A DNA stretch of 64,000 bases. It comes from Novosphingobium album (ex Liu et al. 2023) (lineage in GTDB: Bacteria > Pseudomonadota > Alphaproteobacteria > Sphingomonadales > Sphingomonadaceae). This document shows positions 8,676 through 16,172 of the stretch, in pieces. Position 1 is the first letter of the stretch, and the number at the start of each line of letters is the position of its first letter. Made by a program: the position numbers and the translations under genes. The notes under the pieces were generated by a model that had not been told where the DNA came from, ran no database searches, and worked only from the letters and a program-made list of their open reading frames with translations. The DNA lies in NCBI RefSeq assembly GCF_029076845.1, contig NZ_JARESE010000036.1, forward strand, positions 1-64,000, in the 5' to 3' direction.

Positions 8676-9759
8676 GGTCATGACGGGCTTTTCCGGCAGC
8701 TACGCACCGGAGGACGTCACCTTCCTGCTGAAGCCGATCGCGATGGCCGCGACCGACGTGGCCGCCAAGGAAGCGGCGATCCAGTCTGGCCGCCGGCACT
8801 ATTCGGAGATGATCGCGCCCGAGACCATTCCCGACCAGGATTATCTCGCGCTGTACCACGCCGCGCTGGCGCGCAACGGCGCCCGCCTGGCCCAGGACGT
8901 GGCCAGCCTTGCCGCGCGGATCGCCGGGCAGCGGCCCGGCGGCGAGATCGTGCTGGTCTCGCTGGCGCGGGCGGGCACGCCGATCGGCGTGCTGCTGGCG
9001 CGCACGCTGCGGGCCTGGGGGCATCGGGCAAGCCACTATTCGATCAGCATCATCCGTGATCGCGGCCTCGATCGGGTGGCGCTGGCGCATATCGCCGCGC
9101 GCCACGATCCGCGCGATGCGGTGTTCGTTGACGGATGGACCGGCAAGGGCGCCATCGCGGGCGAGCTGCGCGCCTCGCTGGCGGCGCGTTCGCACGGCTT
9201 CGCGGCGGAGCTGGCGGTGATCGCCGATCCGGCCGGACAGGCCGACTTCGCCGCGACGGACGACGATTACCTGATCGCATCGGGGCTGCTCAACGGCATA
9301 GTTTCGGGGCTGGTCAGCCGTTCGGTGCTGAACGACGAGGTCGTCGGCTCGGGCGATTTTCACGCCTGCGTCACCTATCCCCACTATGCCCACGCCGATC
9401 TGTCGCGGGCGTTCGTCGATGCCATCGCCCCGCTCGCGGCCGCTGCCGCGCCGCGGCCGGTCGCCGACCATACCGGCAGGAGGGCCGCGCTGATGGCGGG
9501 GTGCGAGGATATGGTGCAGGCGCTGCTTGCCCGCGCCGGCACGCGCGATCGCAACCGCATCAAGCCCGGCATCGCCGAAGCCACGCGCGCGCTGCTGCGC
9601 CGTATGCCCGAGCGGCTGCTGGTCCGCGATCCGCAGGACGCGGACGTCGCGCATCTGCTTCATCTCGCCGTCGCCCACCGCATCCCGGTCGAGCCGCTGG
9701 GCGAAAGCTCGCACTATCGGGCCGTGGCGATCATTCGTGGCCTGGGGAACGAGGCATGA
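8665..9759 (+). CDS. StiP/PELP-type phosphoribosyltransferase-like protein
   Basis: This 364-residue protein belongs to the family first labelled cysteine protease StiP (PF11202) and later reinterpreted as a PRTase-fold enzyme of ter operons. The family start FSGSYAPEDVTFLLKPI is clear. A Rossmann-like block (EIVLVSLARAGTPIGVLLAR) and a PRPP-loop-like stretch (AVFVDGWTGKGAI) follow. The ATG at 8665 overlaps the HAD gene by 11 nt and has a GGGGG run at a suitable distance. ATG 8680 is an alternative that still keeps the conserved FSGSY segment. The end overlaps the C-C lyase start by 4 nt (ATGA). The reaction is unknown; the protease name should not be taken literally. Confidence 0.82.
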   Translation: MALEVMTGFSGSYAPEDVTFLLKPIAMAATDVAAKEAAIQSGRRHYSEMIAPETIPDQDYLALYHAALARNGARLAQDVASLAARIAGQRPGGEIVLVSLARAGTPIGVLLARTLRAWGHRASHYSISIIRDRGLDRVALAHIAARHDPRDAVFVDGWTGKGAIAGELRASLAARSHGFAAELAVIADPAGQADFAATDDDYLIASGLLNGIVSGLVSRSVLNDEVVGSGDFHACVTYPHYAHADLSRAFVDAIAPLAAAAAPRPVADHTGRRAALMAGCEDMVQALLARAGTRDRNRIKPGIAEATRALLRRMPERLLVRDPQDADVAHLLHLAVAHRIPVEPLGESSHYRAVAIIRGLGNEA

Positions 9760-10679
9760 GCGTGACCGGATCGATCTCTCCCATCGCGCTGGGCGCGACG
9801 CTTTATGTGCCGTGCATGAGGGGCGATCTCTTCGTTGCGGTGATCGGGGCACGGCGCCCGCCGGGCCTGCGTTCGGCGGTCCTGTGCCTTGAGGATTCGG
9901 TGCGCGAATGCGATCTGCCCACTGCGCTGGCGCATCTCGCGACATTCCTTCGCGCGCTGGCCACGCGGGAGCCGGCGTCGACCGACCCGCTGCTGTTCGT
10001 CCGCCCGCGCTCGGCCGCGATGCTGGAGCATATCCTGTGCATGCCGGGGATCGAGCGGATCGACGGCTTCGTCGTGCCCAAGGCCCATGCGGATTCGATG
10101 CCCGCCTATCTGGCCCTGCCGCTCCATGACCGGCACCGGCTGATGCCGACGCTGGAAACCCGCGAGACCTGTGACCCCCAGGAGATGCGCCGCTTCCGCG
10201 ATCAGCTTCTGGCGGTGCAGGACCGCATCCTGGCGCTGCGGATCGGCGGCAATGACTTGTTGCAGGCGATGGGGCTGCGCCGCGCGGCCCATCGGACCGC
10301 CTACGAAGGGCCACTGGGCGGAGTGATGGCCCAGCTTATCGCCGGCTTCGCGCCCTGGGGCTTCGCGCTGAGCGCGCCCGTGCTGGAGCGCTTTGCGGAT
10401 ACGGCGCTGCTGCGCGAGGAGGTTATGCGCGATATCGAGCATGGCCTGCTGACCAAGACCGCCATCCACCCCACCCAGATTCCCGTGATCCAGACCGCGC
10501 TCGCGGCGCCGGCGAACGAGGTGGAGGAAGCGCGCCTGATGCTGGCCGAAGGCGGTCCGGCCGTGTTCGGGCGCGAAGGCGTGATGTGCGAGCCCGCCAC
10601 GCATCGCGGCTGGGCCGAACGCCTGCTGGAACGGGCGGCATTTTTCGGGATCGCCGATCCCGTTGCGTTGAGGGCATGA
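9756..10679 (+). CDS. TIM-barrel C-C bond lyase (HpcH/citrate lyase beta type) of the Ter pathway
   Basis: This 307-residue protein resembles the citrate-lyase-beta/HpcH aldolase family variant present in ter operons (C-C_Bond_Lyase). Visible features are LYVPCMRGD near the start (substrate/phosphate-binding Arg), AVLCLEDSV (acidic Mg-binding strand), LFVRPRS, GFVVPKAHA, and LRIGGNDLLQAMGLRR with KTAIHPTQIPVIQ late in the protein. The last is the usual citrate-lyase-like signature. It would cleave or form a carbon-carbon bond on the PRTase/HAD product. It starts in a 4-nt overlap with the previous gene and ends 13 nt before the AIM24 gene, so it lies in the same operon. A second, unrelated HpcH-type gene is at 27563. 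Confidence 0.83.
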   Translation: MSVTGSISPIALGATLYVPCMRGDLFVAVIGARRPPGLRSAVLCLEDSVRECDLPTALAHLATFLRALATREPASTDPLLFVRPRSAAMLEHILCMPGIERIDGFVVPKAHADSMPAYLALPLHDRHRLMPTLETRETCDPQEMRRFRDQLLAVQDRILALRIGGNDLLQAMGLRRAAHRTAYEGPLGGVMAQLIAGFAPWGFALSAPVLERFADTALLREEVMRDIEHGLLTKTAIHPTQIPVIQTALAAPANEVEEARLMLAEGGPAVFGREGVMCEPATHRGWAERLLERAAFFGIADPVALRA

Positions 10680-10692
10680 TCGGGAGGACGCT

Positions 10693-11484
10693 GTGAGCGC
10701 ATATCGCACCAAGATCGACGAGCAGGGCAGCGCCAGCGTGCGCTTCGAGCTTTATCAGTTCGCGCGCAAGAGCCACGCGCTGGGCGGGCCGGTCCACGTT
10801 CCCGGCCCGGCTCAGAACGGCACGGCCGCTGTCGTCCATCTCCACCCGCCGCATGGCGCGACTGCCCGGCAGGTGCGCATCGTGCTGGCCGGCGGGGCGG
10901 CCCTGCTTGAGCCTGGCGCGCTGCAATATGCCCACGGGCGGCTGCAGGTGGACGTCCAGAAGAACGCCGGGGCCGGCGGTTTCCTCAAGCGCACGATCAC
11001 CTCGGCCGGTTCGGGCGAAAGCGCCTTTGCCACGCGCTATTCGGGGCAGGGCGAAGTCTGGACCGAGGCGACGGCCAAGCACTTCATCCTCGCTTCGATG
11101 GACGGGCCCGGCGATGCGCTGATCCTGGACGACGGCGCCTTCTATGCCTGCGATGCCAATATCGAGCTTTCGACGCACGTTCATCGTTCGGTCCAGGGCA
11201 TCCTGTCGGGCAATGGCCTGATGCAGCCCAAGCTGACCGGGCGGGGCGCCTTCGTGGTCGAGGCGCCCGTGCCGGTGGATGAGATCGAGGTGGTCGAGCT
11301 TGATGGCCAGGACGAGCTTATCGTCGATGGCGACCTGATGCTGATGTTCTCGGCCGGGTTGCAGGTCGAATTGCGTCCGCTGGTGCGCGGGCTGCGCAAT
11401 GCGATGCGCAGCGGCGAGGGGCTGGTCTATGTATTTCGCGGGCACGGCACCGTCTGGCTGACGCCGACCGTTCGTCTGGGATGA
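10693..11484 (+). CDS. AIM24 family protein
   Basis: This 263-residue all-beta protein resembles the AIM24/DUF124 (TIGR00266) family, named after a yeast mitochondrial protein; its bacterial members are of unknown function. The repeated short strands with Gly turns are visible: AGSGESAFATRYSGQGEVWTEA, GPGDALILDDGAFYACD, and LTGRGAFVVEAPV. The GTG at 10693 has an excellent GGGAGG site at 10682-10687. It is the last plus-strand gene of the ter run and ends 3 nt from the convergent gene at 11488, so no separate terminator fits between them. Its linkage suggests a part in the same stress response; no function can be read from the sequence. Confidence 0.75.
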   Translation: MSAYRTKIDEQGSASVRFELYQFARKSHALGGPVHVPGPAQNGTAAVVHLHPPHGATARQVRIVLAGGAALLEPGALQYAHGRLQVDVQKNAGAGGFLKRTITSAGSGESAFATRYSGQGEVWTEATAKHFILASMDGPGDALILDDGAFYACDANIELSTHVHRSVQGILSGNGLMQPKLTGRGAFVVEAPVPVDEIEVVELDGQDELIVDGDLMLMFSAGLQVELRPLVRGLRNAMRSGEGLVYVFRGHGTVWLTPTVRLG

Positions 11485-11487
11485 TCC

Positions 11488-11967
11488 TCAGGCTAGCGGA
11501 TCGTCGTTGCCATAGCGGTGATCGATGAAGCGCAGGTTGTCCGCGAAGCTGTCGAGATCCTCCTGCGCCAGCGAGCGTGACAGCCCCTCCAGACGGGCAA
11601 TCATCTTCTCGAGCCCCTGGTTGAGATTGTAGCTGGCCGAGCGGCCGGTCTGGCGGAAGATCTCGGCGCGGTGCGCGGCGGGAATCTCGGCATAGCTGGC
11701 GATCAGCCGGGGCAAGTGGCTTTCGCGCATCTGGCGGACTTCGGTCAGCGCCGAGACCATCAGCGTGTCGCCTTGCGTGCGTGCCTCGATATCGGCGATC
11801 AGCGCCAGCATCCGCGCGACGAGCGGGCGCGAAGCCTCGGGCAGCCGGGGGTCCTCGGCATCGATCGCGGGAAGCGGCTTTTCCTTCTCACGCAAGGCCG
11901 GCGCGGGCGCGGCCTTGCCGCCAAGCCACTCCGCCAATCTATCGAGAAAACCGACCACGCAGGCCAT
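11488..11967 (-). CDS. conserved protein of unknown function, putative TelA partner
   Basis: I do not recognise this roughly 159-residue soluble protein firmly. After a basic, Pro/Ala-rich N-terminal section it is helical, with LPRLIASYAEIP followed by long amphipathic helices (LEKMIARLEGLSRSLAQEDLDSFADNLRFIDHRY). That pattern resembles the C-terminal part of XpaC-like proteins, which sit beside TelA genes in Firmicutes; this link is a weak inference. It lies 3' of the TelA-like gene on the same strand (90-nt gap) and is therefore likely its operon partner. The start is uncertain: ATG 11967, GTG 11958 or an upstream TTG at 11985 are possible. Confidence 0.6.
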   Translation of the reverse strand: MACVVGFLDRLAEWLGGKAAPAPALREKEKPLPAIDAEDPRLPEASRPLVARMLALIADIEARTQGDTLMVSALTEVRQMRESHLPRLIASYAEIPAAHRAEIFRQTGRSASYNLNQGLEKMIARLEGLSRSLAQEDLDSFADNLRFIDHRYGNDDPLA

Positions 11968-12057
11968 CCTATGCGACCTGCGCAACCAACGCTAGAGGCT
12001 GAATACAGCGGGGCTGGATCGAAGCCGGCCGGCACTCCACCCGGGCGGATCAAGATG

Positions 12058-12915
12058 CTAGCGCGCGCGGGTGGAGGCTTGCGCGGCGGCGATGGCGCGG
12101 CGCACCTGCTCCACGGCATCGGCAAGCGCGCGCTCGACATCTTGGCGGGAAGCTGGAGCCGAGCGCGCCGCTTCCACGCTGCGTTCCAGCGCATCTGCCT
12201 GCCGCAGCAGGTCACGATTGTCCTCGATCGCCCGGCGGGTCGCCAGGGCGGTGCGCAGCGCCGCCATGGTGGTTTCGCGCGCGCGCTCCAGCGCCAGCGC
12301 CAGCGCGCGCTGGCCCTCGGCAACCCATTGCAGCGCCATCACGCCTTGCCGGGTCACGGCCATCTGCGTCAGTACGTCCTGCTCGCGCGCGAGCAGGCGG
12401 GGGGCGGCCGTTTCGCGCAGGAACCGGGCCCGGTCGGGCCGGTCCACCGAAATTTCGCGCGCCGCCGCCTCCACTGCCGCCCCGCAGGCGCGGATCAGCG
12501 CTAGGGCGTCCTCCAGGCCCCCTTCGGCGGCCTGCAGCCGGGACGTGTCGGTGGAGATGCCGATAAGCTGGCGGGCGAGATTGTCCCGCTCGTGCTCCAG
12601 GCTGGTGGCCAGGGTGTCCAGATCGGACGGAGTGGGCCTGTTCGCGCGCGCGCCCAGCGAAAACGGGAAGCGTCGGCGCGGAGCGGGTGCATAGGCATCG
12701 GCCAGCGCCTGCAAATCCCGCAGCACGTTATCCGACGACGATGTGGCCGCGTCCCGCCCCAGCCGATCGCCTGCCCGCGCCGCGTCCCGGATGGCCTCGC
12801 GACCGAGGCGATCGATTGCCGAGACGGTATCATCCTCGCTGCCTGCCAGCCATTGCCTGAGGAGTTGCAAAGAGACGGCGTCGGCATCACGCGTTCGCTT
12901 GGGCGGCACCGTCAC
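12058..12915 (-). CDS. short TelA-like (toxic anion resistance) protein
   Basis: This protein of about 285 residues is almost entirely alpha-helical and coiled-coil-rich. It has a RRFPFSLG segment near one third of its length, followed by repeated L..L..ER heptads and an RQGVMALQWVAEGQR stretch. These are typical of TelA/KlaA-family proteins that accompany ter genes. It is shorter than usual (family about 330-400 residues). The GTG at 12915 is preferred because GGAG lies 6 nt upstream; a TTG at 12945 opens the same frame. It converges on the ter operon. It probably works with TerC/TerD at the membrane face. The family match is by pattern, not search. Confidence 0.65.
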   Translation of the reverse strand: MTVPPKRTRDADAVSLQLLRQWLAGSEDDTVSAIDRLGREAIRDAARAGDRLGRDAATSSSDNVLRDLQALADAYAPAPRRRFPFSLGARANRPTPSDLDTLATSLEHERDNLARQLIGISTDTSRLQAAEGGLEDALALIRACGAAVEAAAREISVDRPDRARFLRETAAPRLLAREQDVLTQMAVTRQGVMALQWVAEGQRALALALERARETTMAALRTALATRRAIEDNRDLLRQADALERSVEAARSAPASRQDVERALADAVEQVRRAIAAAQASTRAR

Positions 12916-13094
12916 AAATGTCTCCGCCTCGTATGAGCATGACAAGCACGCCTAGTAGCGAAGTCCGCGACATCCCCTCAAGCCCCATCTCGACCGAGGT
13001 GACGGGGGACGATCACGTCAGTACCACCGGGCTTCGCTGGCGCGAAGGCATCGACGCCGGCCTTGTTCCTGGGGGATTGTCGCGCGTGAAAATA

Positions 13095-13184
13095 TGGCGG
13101 AGAGGGTGGGATTCGAACCCACGTTACGGTTGCCCGTAAACCGCATTTCGAGTGCGGCGCATTCGACCTCTCTGCCACCTCTCC
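13095..13184 (-). tRNA. tRNA-Ser (anticodon CGA)
   Basis: Read on the minus strand, a complete class II tRNA is visible. The acceptor stem is GGAGAGG with CCTCTCC, the discriminator is G, and CCA is encoded. The anticodon stem CCGCA/TGCGG holds the loop CTCGAAA, giving anticodon CGA (UCG codons). A long variable arm (TTTACGGGCAACCGTAA) and the T-loop GTTCGAATC are present. It lies between the TelA-like gene and hspQ. Confidence 0.97.
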
Positions 13185-13339
13185 GCGAAGCGTGCGACGG
13201 CGGGAGGCCCGCCTGGTCAAACGAAGGGCGGCGGTTAGCGGAGAAGTTGGCGCTTGCCAAGCCCTTCCGGGGTGAATTCGGGGGATCGCGCGTGGCGCTT
13301 GCTTGTTTCGCATCCGCACAAAACCTATATGCTGGGTCT

Positions 13340-13720
13340 ATGAACCGTGCGTCCTTCTTTTCTCCGCAGGCCGGGCGCGTGATCGACGCTCCCCGCCAGA
13401 CCAGGGCGCGCTTCGCCATCGGCGATGTCGTCCGTCACAAGAACCAGGATTTCCGGGGAGTCGTCTTCGATATCGACCCGGTCTTCGCCAATTCCGACGA
13501 GTGGTACGAATCGATTCCGGTGGAGATCCGCCCGCGGCGCGATCAGCCTTATTACCACCTCCTGGCCGAGAACGACGATTCGAGCTATGTCGCCTACGTC
13601 AGCCAGCAGAACCTGACCGAGGACGGCGAGAGCGGGCCGGTCGACCATCCCTCGCTGTCCCAGATGTTCGAGGCTTATGCCGGCGGGCGGTATCGCTTGC
13701 GCCAGGGCCTGACTCACTAG
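13340..13720 (+). CDS. hspQ: heat shock protein HspQ
   Basis: This 126-residue protein is of the HspQ/YccV (hemimethylated-DNA-binding-like) family. The core is ARFAIGDVVRHKNQDFRGVVFDIDP near residues 23-47, then a DEWYESIP turn, DQPYYHLLAEND, and YVAYVSQQNL. HspQ is a small heat-inducible factor; in enterobacteria it modulates Lon and destabilises mutant DnaA. The frame is open from 13094 across the tRNA, but the ATG at 13340 is the natural start. A possible promoter (TTGTTT at 13303-13308, 17-nt spacer, TATATG at 13326-13331) would start transcription almost at the ATG. The gene converges with the GGDEF-EAL gene. Confidence 0.9.
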   Translation: MNRASFFSPQAGRVIDAPRQTRARFAIGDVVRHKNQDFRGVVFDIDPVFANSDEWYESIPVEIRPRRDQPYYHLLAENDDSSYVAYVSQQNLTEDGESGPVDHPSLSQMFEAYAGGRYRLRQGLTH

Positions 13721-13746
13721 AGCGTGATCCCTGCCGTCGATCGGCG

Positions 13747-15993
13747 CTAGGCGGCGCGGTAGCTGATCGCGGTGCTGGCGGCGCCGTCGCGCGCGGCGTG
13801 GCCCAGGATCGCGGTGATCCCCGCCGCGCCGATGGGCCGGCCCAGCAGATAGCCTTGCACTTCGTGGCAGCCCAGGCTGGTGAGGAATTCCAGTTCGCGC
13901 TCCGTCTCCACGCCCTCGGCGGTGATCTGCAGGCCATTGGCCTTGGCCAGCGCGACGACCGCCTCGACCAGCGCCATGCCTTGCCCGGCGTCGATCGCGT
14001 TGACGAAGGACTGGTCGATCTTGATCCGGTCCACCGCGATATCGCGGATGTGGCTGAGCGAGGAATAGCCGGTGCCGAAATCGTCGAGCGCCACGGTGAC
14101 GCCGATCCCGCGCAGCCGGGCGAGTGCATCGGCCACGTCGGCGAAATCGCCCATCAGCACGGTTTCGGTGATCTCCAGTTCGAGCCGGCCCGGCGCGATG
14201 CCGGTTTCCGCCATCAGCGCGACGATCGAATCGGCGAAGGCGCGGCTGCGCATCTGGACCGGCGAGACGTTCACCGCGATGCGCAGGCCCGGCCAGTCGG
14301 CCGCGTCGTGCATCGCCTTGCGCAGTACCCAGGCGCCCAGCACTTCGATCAGGCCCGATTCCTCGGCCGAGCCGATGAATTCGTCCGGGCTGATGATGCC
14401 GTTCACCGGATGGTCCCAGCGCAGCAGCGCCTCCACGCCGGTGACCGCGCCCGTGATGGTCGAGAAGACCGGCTGGTAAAGCACCTTGAGCTGGTTGTCG
14501 CAGTCCGTGATCGCCAGGCGCAGCTCGCGATGCGTGGTTTCGCGAATGCGCACCACTTCGTCCATCCACGGTTCGAAGAAGACATAGCGGCTGCGGCCGT
14601 GCATCTTGGCCTTGTAAAGGGCGATGTCGGCCTTGCGGGCCAGATCGGTCTGCCCCAGGCCGTCGGTCGGCGCCATGGCGACGCCGATGCTGGCGCCGAT
14701 GAACGATTGCGCGCCGGCCAGATCGAACGGGCAGGCCAGTTCGGCGACGACGCGCGCGCAGATCCGTTCGACCGCTTCGCGGTCCTCGGGCGCGACGATC
14801 AAGATGCCGAATTCATCGCCGCCCAGCCGCGCGACCATGTCGTATCCGCGCACTTCGGTGGTCAGGCGCCGGGCGACTTCGCGGATCAGCAAGTCGCCCG
14901 CGGGATGGCCCAGGCTGTCGTTCACCTGCTTGAAGCGGTCGAGATCGATGTAAAGCAGCGCGACCAGCGTGCGATCGCGCCGGCAGCGCGCCAGCGCATC
15001 GTCGAGCCGGCTTTCGAACAGGGCGCGGTTGGGCAGCCCGGTCAGCCCGTCGTGCAGCGCCAGATGCTGGGCCTGGACGCGGCTTTCCTCAAGGTCGAGC
15101 GTCTTGCGGGCCAGGCGCCGGGCCAGGACATAGATCACCGCGACCGACAGCAGCAGGCCGATCAGCAGCACCGGGCCGACATCGCCGGTCACTTGCCAGC
15201 CCGGCGCGAACGGCCGCCAGAGGACATAGCCGATCCCGTGCCCGTCTTGCCCCACCAGCGGCAACGATGCCTCGCCCCAGTGCGATGCGCGCTGGCGCGA
15301 ATAGCGCGCGTCGGCCAGCCCGTATCGCCGGCTGATCGCACCGATCACCGCTTCATCGAGATAGATGACGCTGACATGCACCGCCGCCTCTCGCGGGCCG
15401 GGCGCCTTGCCGGCCGTTTCCGGGATGATCGGCTTGGCGCTGACGATGGCCGGGCGCCCGCGGATCATGGCAAGGTCGGCCACGCCGGGGCTCAGCGGCG
15501 TCAGGTCGTCCTTCGCCTGGCCGGTCGGCAGCATGGGCCCCATCCGCCGCAGCCGCGCGACGAAGGGACGGATCGTGGCGGCGACGGCGGCGAAGGCGTC
15601 GGGCGCGACGCGCCGGCCATCGCGCATGGCATAGATCGGCTCGTCACGCGGGTTCAGCAGGTAGATCTCGTCGATGGCGGCGAAGCCGTGGAACCAGGTG
15701 CCCAGCTTGTGATCGAGCCAGTCGAGATCCAACGGCCGCTGCGCCACTTTGGCGACCGATTCGTCCGAGATCGTGGCGGCTTCCTGGATATGGGCGGTCC
15801 GCCGTTCGACCTTGTCGAGCACCAGCGCCACGATCGCCGCGTCATGCTGGCGCGAGATGCGATCGACGGCGTGCGCGGACCATAGCAGCAGCCCGACGAT
15901 AGCGCAGACGATCAGCAGCGAAACCGCCGCGATCAGCGTCACGAACTTTCCTGCCGGGGAGTTCTGGCTTGGCGATGGCACGGCCGTTCTCAC
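13747..15993 (-). CDS. membrane-bound CHASE4-type GGDEF-EAL c-di-GMP enzyme
   Basis: This 748-residue protein has an N-terminal membrane helix (about 16-38), a periplasmic sensor region with CHASE4-like layout (about 45-270), and a second helix (about 275-292). GGDEF (residues about 310-470) and EAL (about 490-740) domains follow. The GGDEF motif is intact at 391-395, and an inhibitory I-site R382xxD385 sits exactly five residues before it. The EAL motif is intact at 521-523 with RWDHP, and the DDFGTGYSS loop is present. Both synthase and phosphodiesterase activity are therefore possible, with product feedback. It starts at GTG 15993. The pilus operon downstream on the same strand and the PilZ protein at 61281 are plausible c-di-GMP outputs, but no link is proven. 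Confidence 0.93.
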   Translation of the reverse strand: MRTAVPSPSQNSPAGKFVTLIAAVSLLIVCAIVGLLLWSAHAVDRISRQHDAAIVALVLDKVERRTAHIQEAATISDESVAKVAQRPLDLDWLDHKLGTWFHGFAAIDEIYLLNPRDEPIYAMRDGRRVAPDAFAAVAATIRPFVARLRRMGPMLPTGQAKDDLTPLSPGVADLAMIRGRPAIVSAKPIIPETAGKAPGPREAAVHVSVIYLDEAVIGAISRRYGLADARYSRQRASHWGEASLPLVGQDGHGIGYVLWRPFAPGWQVTGDVGPVLLIGLLLSVAVIYVLARRLARKTLDLEESRVQAQHLALHDGLTGLPNRALFESRLDDALARCRRDRTLVALLYIDLDRFKQVNDSLGHPAGDLLIREVARRLTTEVRGYDMVARLGGDEFGILIVAPEDREAVERICARVVAELACPFDLAGAQSFIGASIGVAMAPTDGLGQTDLARKADIALYKAKMHGRSRYVFFEPWMDEVVRIRETTHRELRLAITDCDNQLKVLYQPVFSTITGAVTGVEALLRWDHPVNGIISPDEFIGSAEESGLIEVLGAWVLRKAMHDAADWPGLRIAVNVSPVQMRSRAFADSIVALMAETGIAPGRLELEITETVLMGDFADVADALARLRGIGVTVALDDFGTGYSSLSHIRDIAVDRIKIDQSFVNAIDAGQGMALVEAVVALAKANGLQITAEGVETERELEFLTSLGCHEVQGYLLGRPIGAAGITAILGHAARDGAASTAISYRAA

Positions 15994-16053
15994 ACCGCGG
16001 CTATCGGGTCAGCGCCGTTAAGAAATCGCGTGGCGCGGCTTAGTGAGGAATGC

Positions 16054-16172
16054 CTAGAGTCTGTCCTGTCTATACGGCACCGGCCCCCGCCCGACCTCCC
16101 ATCAAGTATACTTCCGTGGGAGGTCGGGGGGCGCGGGCCGGTGCCGATTCCGTTAAAGGCGGACAGACCTAG
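16054..16172. repeat. long hairpin repeat, copy 1
   Basis: This nested inverted repeat has outer arms GTCTGTCC (16059-16066) and GGACAGAC (16161-16168), flanked by CTAG on both sides. The GC-rich inner arms run about 16075-16101 (CGGCACCGGCCC...ACCTCCCA) and 16117-16146, around a short AT-richer loop. It sits between the GGDEF-EAL gene start and the 3' end of the pilus operon. The inner arm matches the elements at 41366-41447 and 61157-61240. It could act as a terminator for the pilus operon, whose last codons it just reaches. Confidence 0.8.

Noticed and set aside
8665..9759. Cysteine protease reading of the StiP-family gene
   Set aside because: The family name is historical; the visible motifs and ter-operon context fit a PRTase-like fold, and no Cys-His catalytic pair stands out.
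8602..10314. A 570-codon minus-strand frame opposite the HAD, StiP-like and C-C lyase genes
   Set aside because: It is antisense to three clear enzyme genes, its translation is Arg/Gly/Ala/Pro-rich with no family motif, and such frames are common in GC-rich DNA.
13303..15885. An 860-codon plus-strand frame opposite the GGDEF-EAL gene
   Set aside because: It runs through hspQ and antisense to a gene with unmistakable GGDEF and EAL motifs; low-complexity composition.
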